DNA from: Amyelois transitella
Taxonomy: Eukaryota > Arthropoda > Insecta > Lepidoptera > Pyralidae
NCBI RefSeq assembly: GCF_032362555.1
Contig: NC_083532.1
Coordinates: 3,485,001-3,549,000, forward strand
Direction: 5' to 3'
Length of the DNA: 64,000 bases
Shown: positions 24,001-32,700 of the stretch, in pieces
Layout: every line of letters starts with the position of its first letter
Position numbering within the stretch: the first letter of the stretch is position 1
Notes under the pieces: model-generated
The model's database searches: none
Told to the model about the DNA's origin: nothing
Seen by the model: only the letters and a program-made list of their open reading frames with translations
Made by a program: the position numbers and the translations under genes

Positions 24001-25137
24001 AAAAACAATTGAAAAACATTTTGACCACGAGAAAAATAAATATGCAGTCTCGTTTCGACTGAAGACGAAGGCAGACGCGCGTGGTGTTTAAATAAAATAA
24101 TAATCCGTGATTTTTAACTATAACGATATACCTATAACAGACTAATTTTGTGGTTGTTAAAAGCGTGGTGTTGTTATAAACTTTTTAAAGACAATTTTTT
24201 CGGTCAATTATACTATAGGAGTGTATTAATTGTATATGTTAATTTTGTTTGTACTCGTGGTGTTTTGTGAACTATTTACTTATACATAGACTTCAAATTA
24301 GCTCAGTGGAAGTGTGTATGTGAATTACACGTAAGTAAATTTAATACTCATTCTTTGCCTTGTAATTCTTAGTACTTACTTATGTAATCTTTTTGTACTA
24401 GCTGTCCCGGCAAACGTTGTTTTGCCATATAAATAATTTTTAAGTAATTTCTAGTTTAACAAAATGTTAAGGGTGAACAACCCTTATCACTAAGGGGTAT
24501 GAAAAATAGATGTTGGCCGATTCGTAGACCTACTCAATATGCTCACAAAATTTCATGAGAATTCGGTCAAGCCATTTCGGAGGAGTACGGGAACGAACAT
24601 TGTGACACCATAATTAGACTAGCTCTCCCGGCAACCATTGTTTTGCCACACAAATGACTTTTAAGTAATTTCTAGTTAAAAAAATGTTAAGGGTGGACAA
24701 CCCTTATCACTAAGGGGTATGAAAAATAGATGTTGGCCGATTCTCAGACCTACTCAATATGCTCACAAAATTTCAAGAGAAAGTGACGGAAATCACACGG
24801 GAAGGCAATAAAAAAAATCCTGATTCCGGAGACTAATCATTTTGGCCGGTCGGACAGCAATAAAAGCCCCATTGTATCTGGCTGAAGCTGGACGCCTGGT
24901 AATCCCCAAGAAAGACAAATTAAAAAAAAAAATACCAAGTGCAAAATTATACCTGCGCGCGCAGTTTCTCCTCTTCGGTCTTTTTAACAGTCTCCGGGTC
25001 TGGGGGCTTGATGGACTTGACGTGGGTGATTCGGATGCCACATGGCGCCCTGGGCCCCCGACTCAGCATCCTGACCTTGGGCAGGTGCACCAACTTGCGC
25101 GGCGGCTGCGACATGCCTGCTACAGCTGATGGTTTAA
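12060..25137 (-). CDS. KANSL2: KAT8 regulatory NSL complex subunit 2 (NSL2)
   Basis: NSL2 (Drosophila dgt1) is a scaffold subunit of the nuclear MOF/KAT8 NSL histone acetyltransferase complex. Coding exons in order: 25114-24953, 22941-22736, 22239-22126, 21035-20935, 19674-19518, 18106-17943, 16124-15979, 13866-13738, 13193-13062, 12167-12060. The phases join without a break to give 472 residues, close to the human length as I recall it (about 490). The first zinc-binding pair has ligands C66, C73, C84, H87 and C99, C109, C125, H128; the second has C363, C372, C383, H386 and C399, C408, C422, H425. The central helical part (GVFTAEE near 250, then a Leu/Arg-rich coiled region to about 301) also matches the family. 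The first exon is open upstream to its acceptor at 25137, so a further 5' exon could add residues before MSQPPRKL. Introns carry many repeats. Confidence 0.9.
12845..13023 (+). repeat. Family A copy, 5' truncated
   Basis: It starts at the GGTTCAGCTTTTTGGC segment and ends ACCACACGGCA. It ends about 40 bases from the donor of KANSL2 coding exon 9. Confidence 0.75.
13231..13513 (+). repeat. Family A copy with a perfect fold-back
   Basis: A 25-bp perfect inverted repeat (13399-13423 and 13429-13453) lies within the CGCCTTTTACGA block, with a 5-base loop. Confidence 0.8.
13591..13682 (+). repeat. Family A fragment near KANSL2 exon 8
   Basis: It has the first third only, ending GAATGGCCACGTGG. 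Confidence 0.7.
13918..14085 (-). repeat. Family A copy, partial
   Basis: It runs from TTCTTCTTTTAGGCGATGGG to the (TATG)n run, about 50 bases upstream of KANSL2 exon 8 in transcript order. Confidence 0.75.
14241..14460 (-). repeat. Family A copy next to family B
   Basis: Nearly full length, broken at GGCTCTGTCTA shortly before family B starts at 14477. Confidence 0.75.
14477..15236 (+). repeat. Family B repeat split by a LINE
   Basis: The left part is 14477-14540 and the right part is 15185-15236. The intervening 640 bases are the LINE insertion. Confidence 0.7.
14541..15184 (+). mobile_element. 5'-truncated LINE 3' end inserted in a family B repeat
   Basis: An open stretch (14642-14998) encodes the typical C-terminal tail of a non-LTR reverse transcriptase ORF, with RRRRPRLFEVPGGRTSLVQK and SPFVRTLLLLNEVAELVDLF. 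It is followed by an (AATA)n tail at about 15165. It splits a family B copy into 14477-14540 and 15185-15236, and ACATAA occurs at both edges, a plausible target duplication. Confidence 0.7.
15422..15478. repeat. Perfect 25-bp inverted repeat in a TATG microsatellite
   Basis: The arms at 15422-15446 and 15454-15478 are exact reverse complements with a 7-base loop. Confidence 0.85.
15668..15879 (+). mobile_element. Element starting CTAGCTGACCCGGCAAACG
   Basis: It runs from CTAGCTGACCCGGCAAACGC to CTCTTTATAATATTAGTGTA. Related copies lie in tandem at 24402-24790. The class is uncertain; it resembles a common lepidopteran short interspersed element. Confidence 0.55.
16209..16454 (+). repeat. 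Family A copy, full length
   Basis: Complete to ACCACACGGCA. It is followed by a segment that is repeated in inverted form around the hAT relic. Confidence 0.8.
16609..16737 (+). repeat. Family A copy, 3' truncated
   Basis: It runs to GCCCATCGCA and then switches into the inverted segment that hosts the hAT relic. Confidence 0.7.
16782..17719 (+). mobile_element. Decayed hAT transposon with 8-bp target duplication
   Basis: The ends are inverted (TAGAGTTGCCACGAATA against TAGAGATGCCACGAATA) and flanked by the 8-bp duplication ATACATAC (16774-16781 and 17720-17727). Palindromic CCGAATATTCGG motifs crowd both subterminal regions. The interior retains a frameshifted piece of the hAT C-terminal dimerisation domain. 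Together these fix the superfamily as hAT. It sits in a KANSL2 intron. Confidence 0.85.
17063..17260 (+). pseudogene. hAT transposase C-terminal relic
   Basis: In one frame it reads EVDVEKSAVANQLDLYL. After a frame change near 17134 it continues DPYKWWFANEKQFPNLSKLA and then KVYLSSPGSSVYSERL. The WW, FPxLxxLAxxYL and SSVxSER pattern is the hAT dimerisation signature. The frameshift and the loss of upstream domains make it non-functional. Confidence 0.8.
17749..17890 (+). mobile_element. Lep1-like Helitron with internal deletion
   Basis: It starts ATCCTACTACTATTATAAAG and jumps from the AGACCCAGAATAACA segment straight to TCGCGGGCGGCCTCTAGT, deleting one side of the terminal hairpin. It lies next to the hAT relic. 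Confidence 0.7.
18178..18436 (-). repeat. Family A copy, full length, reverse
   Basis: Complete from TGCCGTGTGGTTCCCGGCGC to the TATG end. Confidence 0.85.
18605..18890. repeat. Four degenerate family A end fragments in series
   Basis: Segments of the form CTCTGTCCACCCCGCTAGAG recur at about 18612, 18682, 18767 and 18852, roughly 70-85 bases apart. Confidence 0.5.
18937..19131 (-). repeat. Family B repeat, reverse copy
   Basis: It is the reverse complement of the 5257 copy, ending in CTATTCTATTCTATT and directly followed by a family A piece. Confidence 0.7.
19132..19507 (-). repeat. Family A copy interrupted by a 170-bp insertion
   Basis: The two parts are 19132-19258 and 19430-19507. The insert ends AAATAAAGTTCTTTAACCAG and may be a short retroposed fragment. 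The element ends about 10 bases from the donor of KANSL2 exon 5. Confidence 0.7.
20463..20723 (+). mobile_element. Lep1-like Helitron, different internal body
   Basis: It starts at ATCTATACTAATATTATAAA, has a GTTTGTTTGTTTGAACGCGC segment, and ends ACGAAGTCGCGGGCACCGCT then AGT. Confidence 0.75.
20736..20915 (+). mobile_element. Short CTAGT-ending element, copy 1
   Basis: It runs from the CAAAGTCGCTATTTTAGTCT region to CGGGGCGGGTCGCTAGT and is nearly identical to the copy at 37391-37559. The CTAGT end suggests another non-autonomous Helitron-type family (inference). Confidence 0.65.
21069..21192 (-). repeat. Family A copy, diverged
   Basis: It directly precedes the 156-bp array. It keeps CCGTGTGGTTCCCGGCATTT and GATGGGCTAACAACCTGTCA. 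Confidence 0.65.
21205..22125. repeat. Six-copy 156-bp tandem array derived from the end of KANSL2 exon 3
   Basis: Units start at 21205, 21361, 21517, 21673, 21829 and 21985, a constant period of 156 bp, and differ by only a few bases. The array abuts KANSL2 coding exon 3. Read on the minus strand, each unit contains ATGGTGAATCAACTTCAGCA, then TTATGTCTG|GTGAG, which aligns with the true exon end (ATGCTGAACCAGCTGCAGCA, then CTATGTCAG|GTGAC, at 22126 and upstream). The true exon is thus a seventh, diverged register at about 154 bp. The unit is exon end, 5' splice site and adjoining intron. Confidence 0.9.
22126..22239 (-). CDS. KANSL2: KANSL2 coding exon 3, parent of the tandem array
   Basis: It encodes LCFEHARAALHSRHRAS and ends ETMLNQLQHYVR, supplying C125 and H128 of the second zinc site. 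The donor is AG|GTGAC. The last 35 or so bases and the donor are echoed in each of the six 156-bp tandem units that follow in the intron. Confidence 0.85.
22448..22723 (-). repeat. Family A copy, full length
   Basis: It ends in GTGTGTATGTATGTAT about 12 bases from the donor of KANSL2 exon 2. Confidence 0.85.
22736..22941 (-). CDS. KANSL2: KANSL2 coding exon 2, first C3H pair
   Basis: It begins LQKEIVSRSRACAYKGYEC and carries C66, C73, C84, H87 and then C99 and C109. The donor is AG|GTGAG. This part is the most clearly conserved with KANSL2 and INO80D relatives (SxxxPYRQCAH region, DPTAPYRQC). A copy of the abundant 260-bp repeat ends about 12 bases from the donor. Confidence 0.88.
23270..23420 (+). 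repeat. Family A copy, partial
   Basis: It has TCGTCTACATCCCTGGAGGG through CCAGCCCATCGCCTAAACGA. Confidence 0.7.
23485..23690 (-). repeat. Family A copy, diverged
   Basis: It runs from GTGCCGTGTGGTTCCCGGAA to CTAGGGACCTAGACGTGATT. Confidence 0.7.
24402..24790 (+). mobile_element. Two tandem copies of the CTAGCTG(T/A)CCCGGCAA element
   Basis: The first copy starts at 24402 and the second at about 24620. They share a long body including GTTAAGGGTGAACAACCCTT and ATGAAAAATAGATGTTGGCC. The second is cut short near 24783. They lie in KANSL2 intron 1. Confidence 0.65.
24953..25137 (-). CDS. KANSL2: KANSL2 first coding exon
   Basis: The ATG is at 25114 and the exon encodes 54 residues beginning MSQPPRKLVHLPKVRM and ending KTEEEKLRAQ before GTATAA. 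A TTTTCAG acceptor lies just upstream (exon start 25137), so there is at least one more 5' exon, which I could not place. The reading frame stays open between the acceptor and the ATG, so the start is probable rather than certain. Confidence 0.75.
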
Positions 25138-26639
25138 CTGAAAATAATTACATTAACATCATCATATCAGCCGTAGGAGGTCCACTAATAGACGCTAATT
25201 ATTGTCAAAACAAAATTATTCCCAAAGGAAGATGTCAACAAAGTAGAATACATGCGATTAGGTCTGATACGTATAATAGGCCCGTGCCTCCGACTTCGTC
25301 CAATCTAGGTCTGGCAGACTGGATTGAGCGTTTAAACGTTTGACGGCGCAATTCAGCGTGACATCCACCGACGACTACCGACAAGCGGTCCGTGGCAATC
25401 CCAGCTATAGATGCGGAAGTAAATATGTTTGTTTATTATCTCTTCACAGTTTAAGCAGTGGACCGACTCATAAAATTGCATACATATAGTGTGGACTACA
25501 GAAAAGGACGTAGGTCCTATGTGATCACATATGGCCATGTCTTTTCAATCTATGCTTTAGTCATTCGGCTGCAAAGATGTGAAAACGATTTCTGCTATTA
25601 AAAACCCGCTCATAAGCCGTAATTCGTCCGACCTAAGTCTGACTGGCTGAGACAGACTGGCGAGACACGAAGCCTATCTTAATGTAGGGCTAACAACCGC
25701 AATCTTCACGGGCATTTCATATTTACAAAAAGGTAGATAGATCTATCTACAACTATAACTATAAACAAAAACTTACGCTCACTTATCCTAATGTTATGAG
25801 CTTTTAAATATTGCCCATTTTCACTTATAATGGGAAACATATTGGAAATAAATAAAAATGTATGGCTATAATCACAGCTTAGGCTAGTTATAGTAATTAA
25901 TACACTTGATCAAAATTACTTTTGCAATGTTACGCAATATTTATATTACGCTAAGAAATTCTAATAGGTATTCTTTTTTCGCTTTCGCGCAAAACCAGGT
26001 AGGCAGGGTAGGCGCGTAAACTTTTCACGTTTGTATAGCTAGTAGTCAGACTCACTTCTTATATTTTTTTTAAAACTTTATAGAGATATTTCGTAATTTT
26101 GAATAGTAACAAATAGTTCATTAAAATAATTAACTAATTACTTTAATGTTAATAGGCATTTAAGTAATGAATTAGGAAATATCAACGAAACAAATAGAAA
26201 GTGTATTGTAAACAGTGGTGGGTCGGCCATTTGCACGGTGCCACAGAGTTTTTAGGTGCGTAATTTTAAAGTCGGCTAAATACAACAAAAAGTTATTGAA
26301 TCGTTCTAAAAATATGTACAAAACAAAGTACATAACATATACTACAAGAATAAACATAGTGATAAAGTGAAATGTACCTGTGTTTGTTGCAGATCTTCAT
26401 TCTGTCACCGGAGACCTCACTACGTTCACCATCAAGTTTTACAATGGCGTCCGTCTGAGTACACCTATTTACTATTCCAAGAAGTCATTTTAAATTTAGT
26501 TAACTTTCATCTCATTATTCAAAATCAAAACAAATATTTATTTTTTTGTTTTCAATTAGTACATAATTGTGGTTTTTTTTCTTCAAAATGATAGAACTTT
26601 AGTTTTATCGTCTCTCAAATGTTAAAGTGGACTATATCC
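25138..26639. other. Head-to-head region between KANSL2 and Cyclin T
   Basis: It must contain, or lie within, the 5' part of KANSL2 (minus) and regulatory sequence of Cyclin T (plus). I could not place the missing KANSL2 leader exon. An open stretch after a TTTGTTGCAG acceptor-like site at 26391 was considered and not accepted as an exon. Confidence 0.4.
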
Positions 26640-26746
26640 TGTCGCTGCTGTTATAGCGCTGTCCCTTTCCCACTCACGCACGTAGACGGAGCTCTGCTTT
26701 CCGTCGTGCTTCCCCGCGCGCAGGCAGTCATTGCAACATCCGTTCA
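26640..26746 (+). promoter_or_regulatory. Probable Cyclin T promoter and 5' UTR
   Basis: A GC-richer stretch with several CpGs lies directly before the Cyclin T ATG, in contrast to the AT-rich sequence upstream. No TATA box is evident. The transcription start was not determined. Confidence 0.35.
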
Positions 26747-29700
26747 ATGGCTGGAGGACAAGAGAAATGGTATTTTACCAAAGAGCAGCTGGTAAATTCT
26801 CCAAGCAAGAAATGCGGTTTAGATGCAGATAAGGAACTAGCATATAGGCAACAGGCCGCAAACCTAATCCAGGATATGGGCCAGCGGCTACAAGTGTATC
26901 CTTTTTAATCAATGGTTATTTCAAGTGCAATGTTTTTGTCGAGTCATGTGTTCAAAACGCATATTTCTATCAGTAAAAGTGTGTTTTTATCTGTGAAACG
27001 TATGCTGAAATGTGTGGATATGTGTCTGAAACGTATAAAACAGTGTCGTGATAGTGTTCGTCTTGGAGACAGATGACGAAACATGAACGGGACAACGGCG
27101 TCACAGAATGCACTTTCGATTGGATAACAGGGTTTTCCCGCTCGATTTGTGAGTAATAATATAATTTATATACGAGAATAAGTATAAATAAACGCAATAT
27201 TGATTGTTTTGGATGGTTTAACGTGTTAGTTTAGGTTATAGTCGGCATGATGGCGTGGTTTTTTAGGTCAGTGCTCTCCGACAGCTGAAAGACGCCTGCG
27301 CGTGACGTAGGGTCGCGCCGTGGTGATCGACCTGCTAAAATTACCACTTTCCACCGCCTTTTGCGTATTTTGCCTGAGATATTAGTATTATCACCTCACG
27401 TTTATAAGTTCCTAGTACTGTCTATACTAACAATGCTTATCTATGCACGTGCTTGCATATGTTTACAAATTGGTCGGACGTCAATATACAAAAAAATATA
27501 TATGCACTATCTATAGGTAACAAAACATTGCTCATATATCCATAAGTAATAATATTTAGAAAAGACTCTTATTTTACTTACTGAAAAATTTTAATATAAA
27601 ATTTTAATTGAGCACTATTTATGAAACAAGAAAAATCTATCCCTGCATAAAGTTATCCAAAGAGTATCAATAGTTTTTTTTTTGCAAGGGACATAGCCTC
27701 TCATAAATAGCTTTCTTTTATTTGACTGGCACCAACCTTTTTAATGAATAGTAAAGCAGGGTGAGCCATTGTTAAATGCACTTTTGGGCATTTCCTATTA
27801 TGTAGCAGGTAAAAATGTACCTGCACTTTGCATCCTAGCTAAAAAAAACTGCAATATTTGCATTTGTTTAAAAGTTTACAATTTTTCTTCTAAACAGGCT
27901 AGCAACCTATCACTATTTGAATCTAAATTAGGTACATCGAAAAATCATAAAAAAAATGACCATTCAGTCTTGTAAGATTGTTGGCTCTGTCTACCTCATG
28001 TTGGATAAAGACATTATTTTATGTATTTTACAAGTAAGCAATCTCTTCTTACCTAACAATTGCTAAGCCAAATATATCCTTCAGATATTATGAAAAAAAA
28101 AATGTTATAAAAAATGTTTTTTGAACTAAAAATTATACCAGGGTGTGCAGAATTTGTTGACAGACTAAAAGAATAATTTTCGGAATACTAGTTTTAAATG
28201 AAATAATGTGCCATGGTGTGCAGGATTGATTGTCTTAGCGCCTGATCGAAAAGCCAAGAAAAAAGTGCAATTCATTATAATACCATTATAATTTTATTCA
28301 TGGCAAAATTGTGAGAAAGTTGGGCACATTGCCATACTTTCTCTTTTTCTCCATATTATTTACTGTCGTAGGAATGACAATCGAGTATGTAGTACTTGGC
28401 CAATTCAATATAAATACACTTATATTTTCTGTGCCGTGTGGTTCCCGGCACCAATATAAAAAAAAAATAGGAACGCTCAATCACTTCCCTACGGATGTTG
28501 TAAAAGGCGACTAAGGGATACACTTATAAGCTTGGGATTCTTCTTATAGGTGATGGGCTAGCATCCTATCACTATTTTAATGAATTTGGCATGTCAATCT
28601 TTCAAGACTGCTGGCTTAGTCTACACAGCAAGGGATATAGATGTTATAATATGAACATATTTTTTTTTGAGGTTCCAATTGCTGAATAGTGGCCATATGG
28701 GTAAGATGGAGCCTTGACCATCAAAAAGTCTTAAAGACCACATTCAGTTGCATGTCTTTACAATGGAACTGAGATTAAAATAGTGACAGGTGCTAGCCTT
28801 TCCCTTGTCTGGCTTTTACAGTGTGCATCGGTAGACAAGCAGCTGACACACACTGTTTTTCCTTCACTACCAGGCCAACATAAAACCTATATTTACTAGA
28901 TTCAGAAAATTCCTGACTTGTCTCATTAGAATCCACTTACTGGTCAAGGACAGACTGAAAATTAGGTACGAAATAGGCATTGAACTTGTAAAATAGTAAC
29001 ACAGTTTACATTGTTTGAATGACCTACTTGAAATGAAATGGTGTTATGCCCTAGATTCTCTGTTTGCCAGCTGTGTTACTGTGACTTACATTTTGAAAGG
29101 CTTCTTTATTTTTTGCTAAATTGTGTATAGCATAAAAAGAAGGTAACTGGCATAGTTCAAAGCAATTCAGTTATCTTCTTACTACTTTGTCAGAAGATTA
29201 ATATTTACATATAATGGAACAGTAAAAATAGCTGAACTTGGCCATTCAGTCTTCAAGACTGTAAGCTCTGTCTACCCCGCAAGGGATATAGACGTGACCA
29301 TATGTATGTATGTAAAAATAGCCCATCCCTTGTGGAGCATACTTAGCCAACAGTCAGTTTTACTATATGGCTAATGATGAAATTGAGATTCAAATAGTGA
29401 AAAAGAATCCCAAGTTTATAAACCTTTTCTTTAGTTACCGTAGGACATAAATAGTGGCAGAACATCCGAATGGGAACAAGTTAAGATGAAACAAGAGAGA
29501 TAGTATTGTTTGTCTCTTTCTGTCCATATTTATTTTTCGTGAAATAAGTTTTAAAAGTGACATTGGTTGTAGATACTTATGCTTTTTTTCTGCGGGGTTG
29601 TAGTATCTTTTGGTAAAAATTTTATTGCAAATTGTTTTATCTGTCTTTAGATAGGTAGATCAAAATAGTTTGTCATATTGACATTAACTCATCAGGGTCA

Positions 29701-32700
29701 TTGTACTGATAAGATAATACATGTAGTTATGATAAAAAAAACTAGTAAAAAGGTCAGATTAGGGAGACAACTCATAAATATGTATGATTTTTGTAGTTCC
29801 ACTATTAATTTCTGGATCAAAAATTTTTTGGATGTGATTTTTTCCTCTCGATCATCGAAGTAGGTACCTATGAAAAACTATTGCTGTCCCTTTTCACTTT
29901 ATAATAAAAAGCGAAACAGCACGGAGCTAGAGTCCAGTTTTTCTGTCCACTTATTAATAAGTCTACAGAGTCTTCAGTTGTAAGACCATTCGCATGTAGG
30001 TAGATAGGTGTATCATCTTCGCTATGTCAAGCCATGATCGGTTTTTGACCTTTGTTTTTGCGCTCAGTCCAATCTACAGACTTTAAGACCATTGGCACGC
30101 ATATTATCTTTCGTGACTTCCAAGATTTTACTAACTGAAATTAATTCTTTTTTACCTACAGCCTGCCCTTTGAATATCCATAATTCCATTACCATTACCC
30201 CATACCCTTGGGAATAGCCAGAAAAAAACTTGTTTTATTTGATATCAATGAAATATTTTATAAAAAAATCGGTCCAGCAATTTGTGGGTAGATATTATTA
30301 TGGTTTTACCCAAATATTTACCGCCAACGAACTATTTTAACGCGTGAATAATGCTCAAATGTGGAACTAAACAAATGTGAAATGGCGATAACGGAATCAA
30401 AACACGCCAAAAAATTCTCGGCAGCATGATTCATACGACCGATTTACTGATGATTTTGTCATCATACCATTTTCCTTTGTTATTGATCGTAGCTAGGTAA
30501 ACCATACGTTTACTGATATTGTCATTTATGTAATTAAGTTGTTGATGACTCATAAAATGAGTACTCACACACACCAAAGGTATATTACAAATTTGCTTAT
30601 GCAACTAAACACGAAGATAACTAGAATAATCATAAAAAATAAAACAATAGCACGAGGCGGCTCATGTAGCCGCCATGACCAGAGCATTTTGAGCCAATTT
30701 TAATTTCAGTTCACCTATTGAAGTAATTTTTGATGTTATTTAAGTAATACCATGTTCCTTATTTTTGAAATAAATGGATTTCATACATATATTATAGGCA
30801 CGTCTATATCCCATGCGGGGTAGAGAGAGATGCCTGTTCAAGAGAGTCTTGAAAAGGCTTAAGGTCACATTCAGAAGTACTGATATCATCACTTGTACCC
30901 GATATAACACAAAACCATCCAAAACAAATCAAACTATTTATAAGTACGTGTGCACATGTGTGACATCGTTGGTATTTGTCTTATACATTGTTCAAATTGT
31001 TATAACTAATATTCGATTCAAGGTTTAACGTAAAGTATTTTTAGCTTTATACATTTCAGTAACGAGAGCGTTAAAGAGTACGATCTGTGTGAAATTGAGT
31101 GACTGGATAAGAAACAGCGTGATAAGGGAATGTTGTGATGTCAAAGAAGACGTAGGAATAGAAAAGATATGTTAAGATGGTTTGGTCATGTGGAGAGGAT
31201 GAATGAAAGCAGATTGACTAAACAAATATATAAATAGAATATGGAGGGATAAGTCGGAGTGGGAAGGCCTAGACAGAAGTACCTTGATCAAATTAAGGAT
31301 GTCCTGGCAAAAGGTCAGGTCTAGCGTATCCGAAACCGCCGAGCTTGCATGACGAGAGTTATGATGTATGTGGATAAAGCGAAAGAAGCATGCAGAGATC
31401 GTGGCAAGTGGAAAGATGTCATATGCCACGCCTACCCCTCCCGAGAAAAAGGCGCGATATTATTTATCTGTGTATGTATGTACATATTTTGTTTTTTAAT
31501 GTTGACTTTCCCAAAACAGTCTTACCTAGTGGGGAAGTCATAAATAGGTATATATATAAAGCGTTTAAGTGTAAAGTGGTCACTAATCTTTATTTGTACT
31601 AAAAGGACATAATTTGACTTAAGATTGTGGTGTAAATATTTTTTTATTAACTTGTTTTTGTTTTTTTTAGTTTTATTTTTTACATTCTTGCCAGTATTTC
31701 CTTAACCAGCCCCCTTACAGATCACAATTATGTATCAACACGGCGATAGTGTACATGCACAGGTTTTATGCGTTCCACTCGTTCACACAGTTCCACAGAA
31801 ATGCCATAGCCGCCGCTTCGCTATTCCTCGCCGCGAAGGTGAGTTTTAACTTACTTATACATATATGTATGTATATATATATATATATATTAATCCCTTA
31901 CGGGTTAGACAGATCTAACAGTCTTGAAAAGACCGAAAGGCCACGTTCAGCTGTATGATGCAATTGAGATTCAAATAGTGACAGGTTGCTTGCCCATCGC
32001 CGCCTTTTACGACATTCAAGGGTAAAATATAGAGTGGTTCTATTCAATGCCGGGAACCACACATTTTCATTCTTTCCAAAACTGTTGGAAAGAACTGTCA
32101 ACCCCGAAAGAGATACATGTGACTATGTCTGTATTAAATAAGCTAGTAAGTTACTGCGTAAAATAAAAAAAAACTCATGTTTTCCGATACCATGGGAATT
32201 TTGGGAAATCCTACACCACATTAAGAATCTACATATTAAATTTCAAGTCTCTATAATCAGTGGAACCGTAACGCTGAAGAACGCAACAAATGGAGGCGTA
32301 TCGCTGGGGCTGCATTATCCAAAGAAGACGTATCATCATTAAACCACGACCACTCTGTCAAGAGTGAACGACTGAGGAGAGAGATAATCAGTGGAAATTT
32401 CGGGAAGAGAGGACTCTTTAGTGCGCCACACAACCACCTAATAATCTGGGGATGGAGCCAAAGAAGTATGCTGGGATCGTTGCCAGTGTAAAGATTTATT
32501 TGGTAGACTTAGAGGACTCCCGCGACTCCTTGTACCATGAATTTATAGTATATAGTATAGTATAAATAAATGTCGAAACGAGATAAATTCCAGTTAATTG
32601 TATTTTTTTAATACATATTTCCTTATGTTTTAGGTGGAGGAACAGCCCAGGAAATTAGAATATGTAATAAAAGTAGCACACGTATGTCTCCACAGAGGTG

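Noticed and set aside
26392..26508. Extra exon after a TTTGTTGCAG acceptor-like site, reading DLHSVTGDLTTFTIKFYNGV
   Set aside because: It is open and protein-like but has no convincing donor or partner exon, and Cyclin T starts downstream with a complete N-terminus. It remains a weak candidate.
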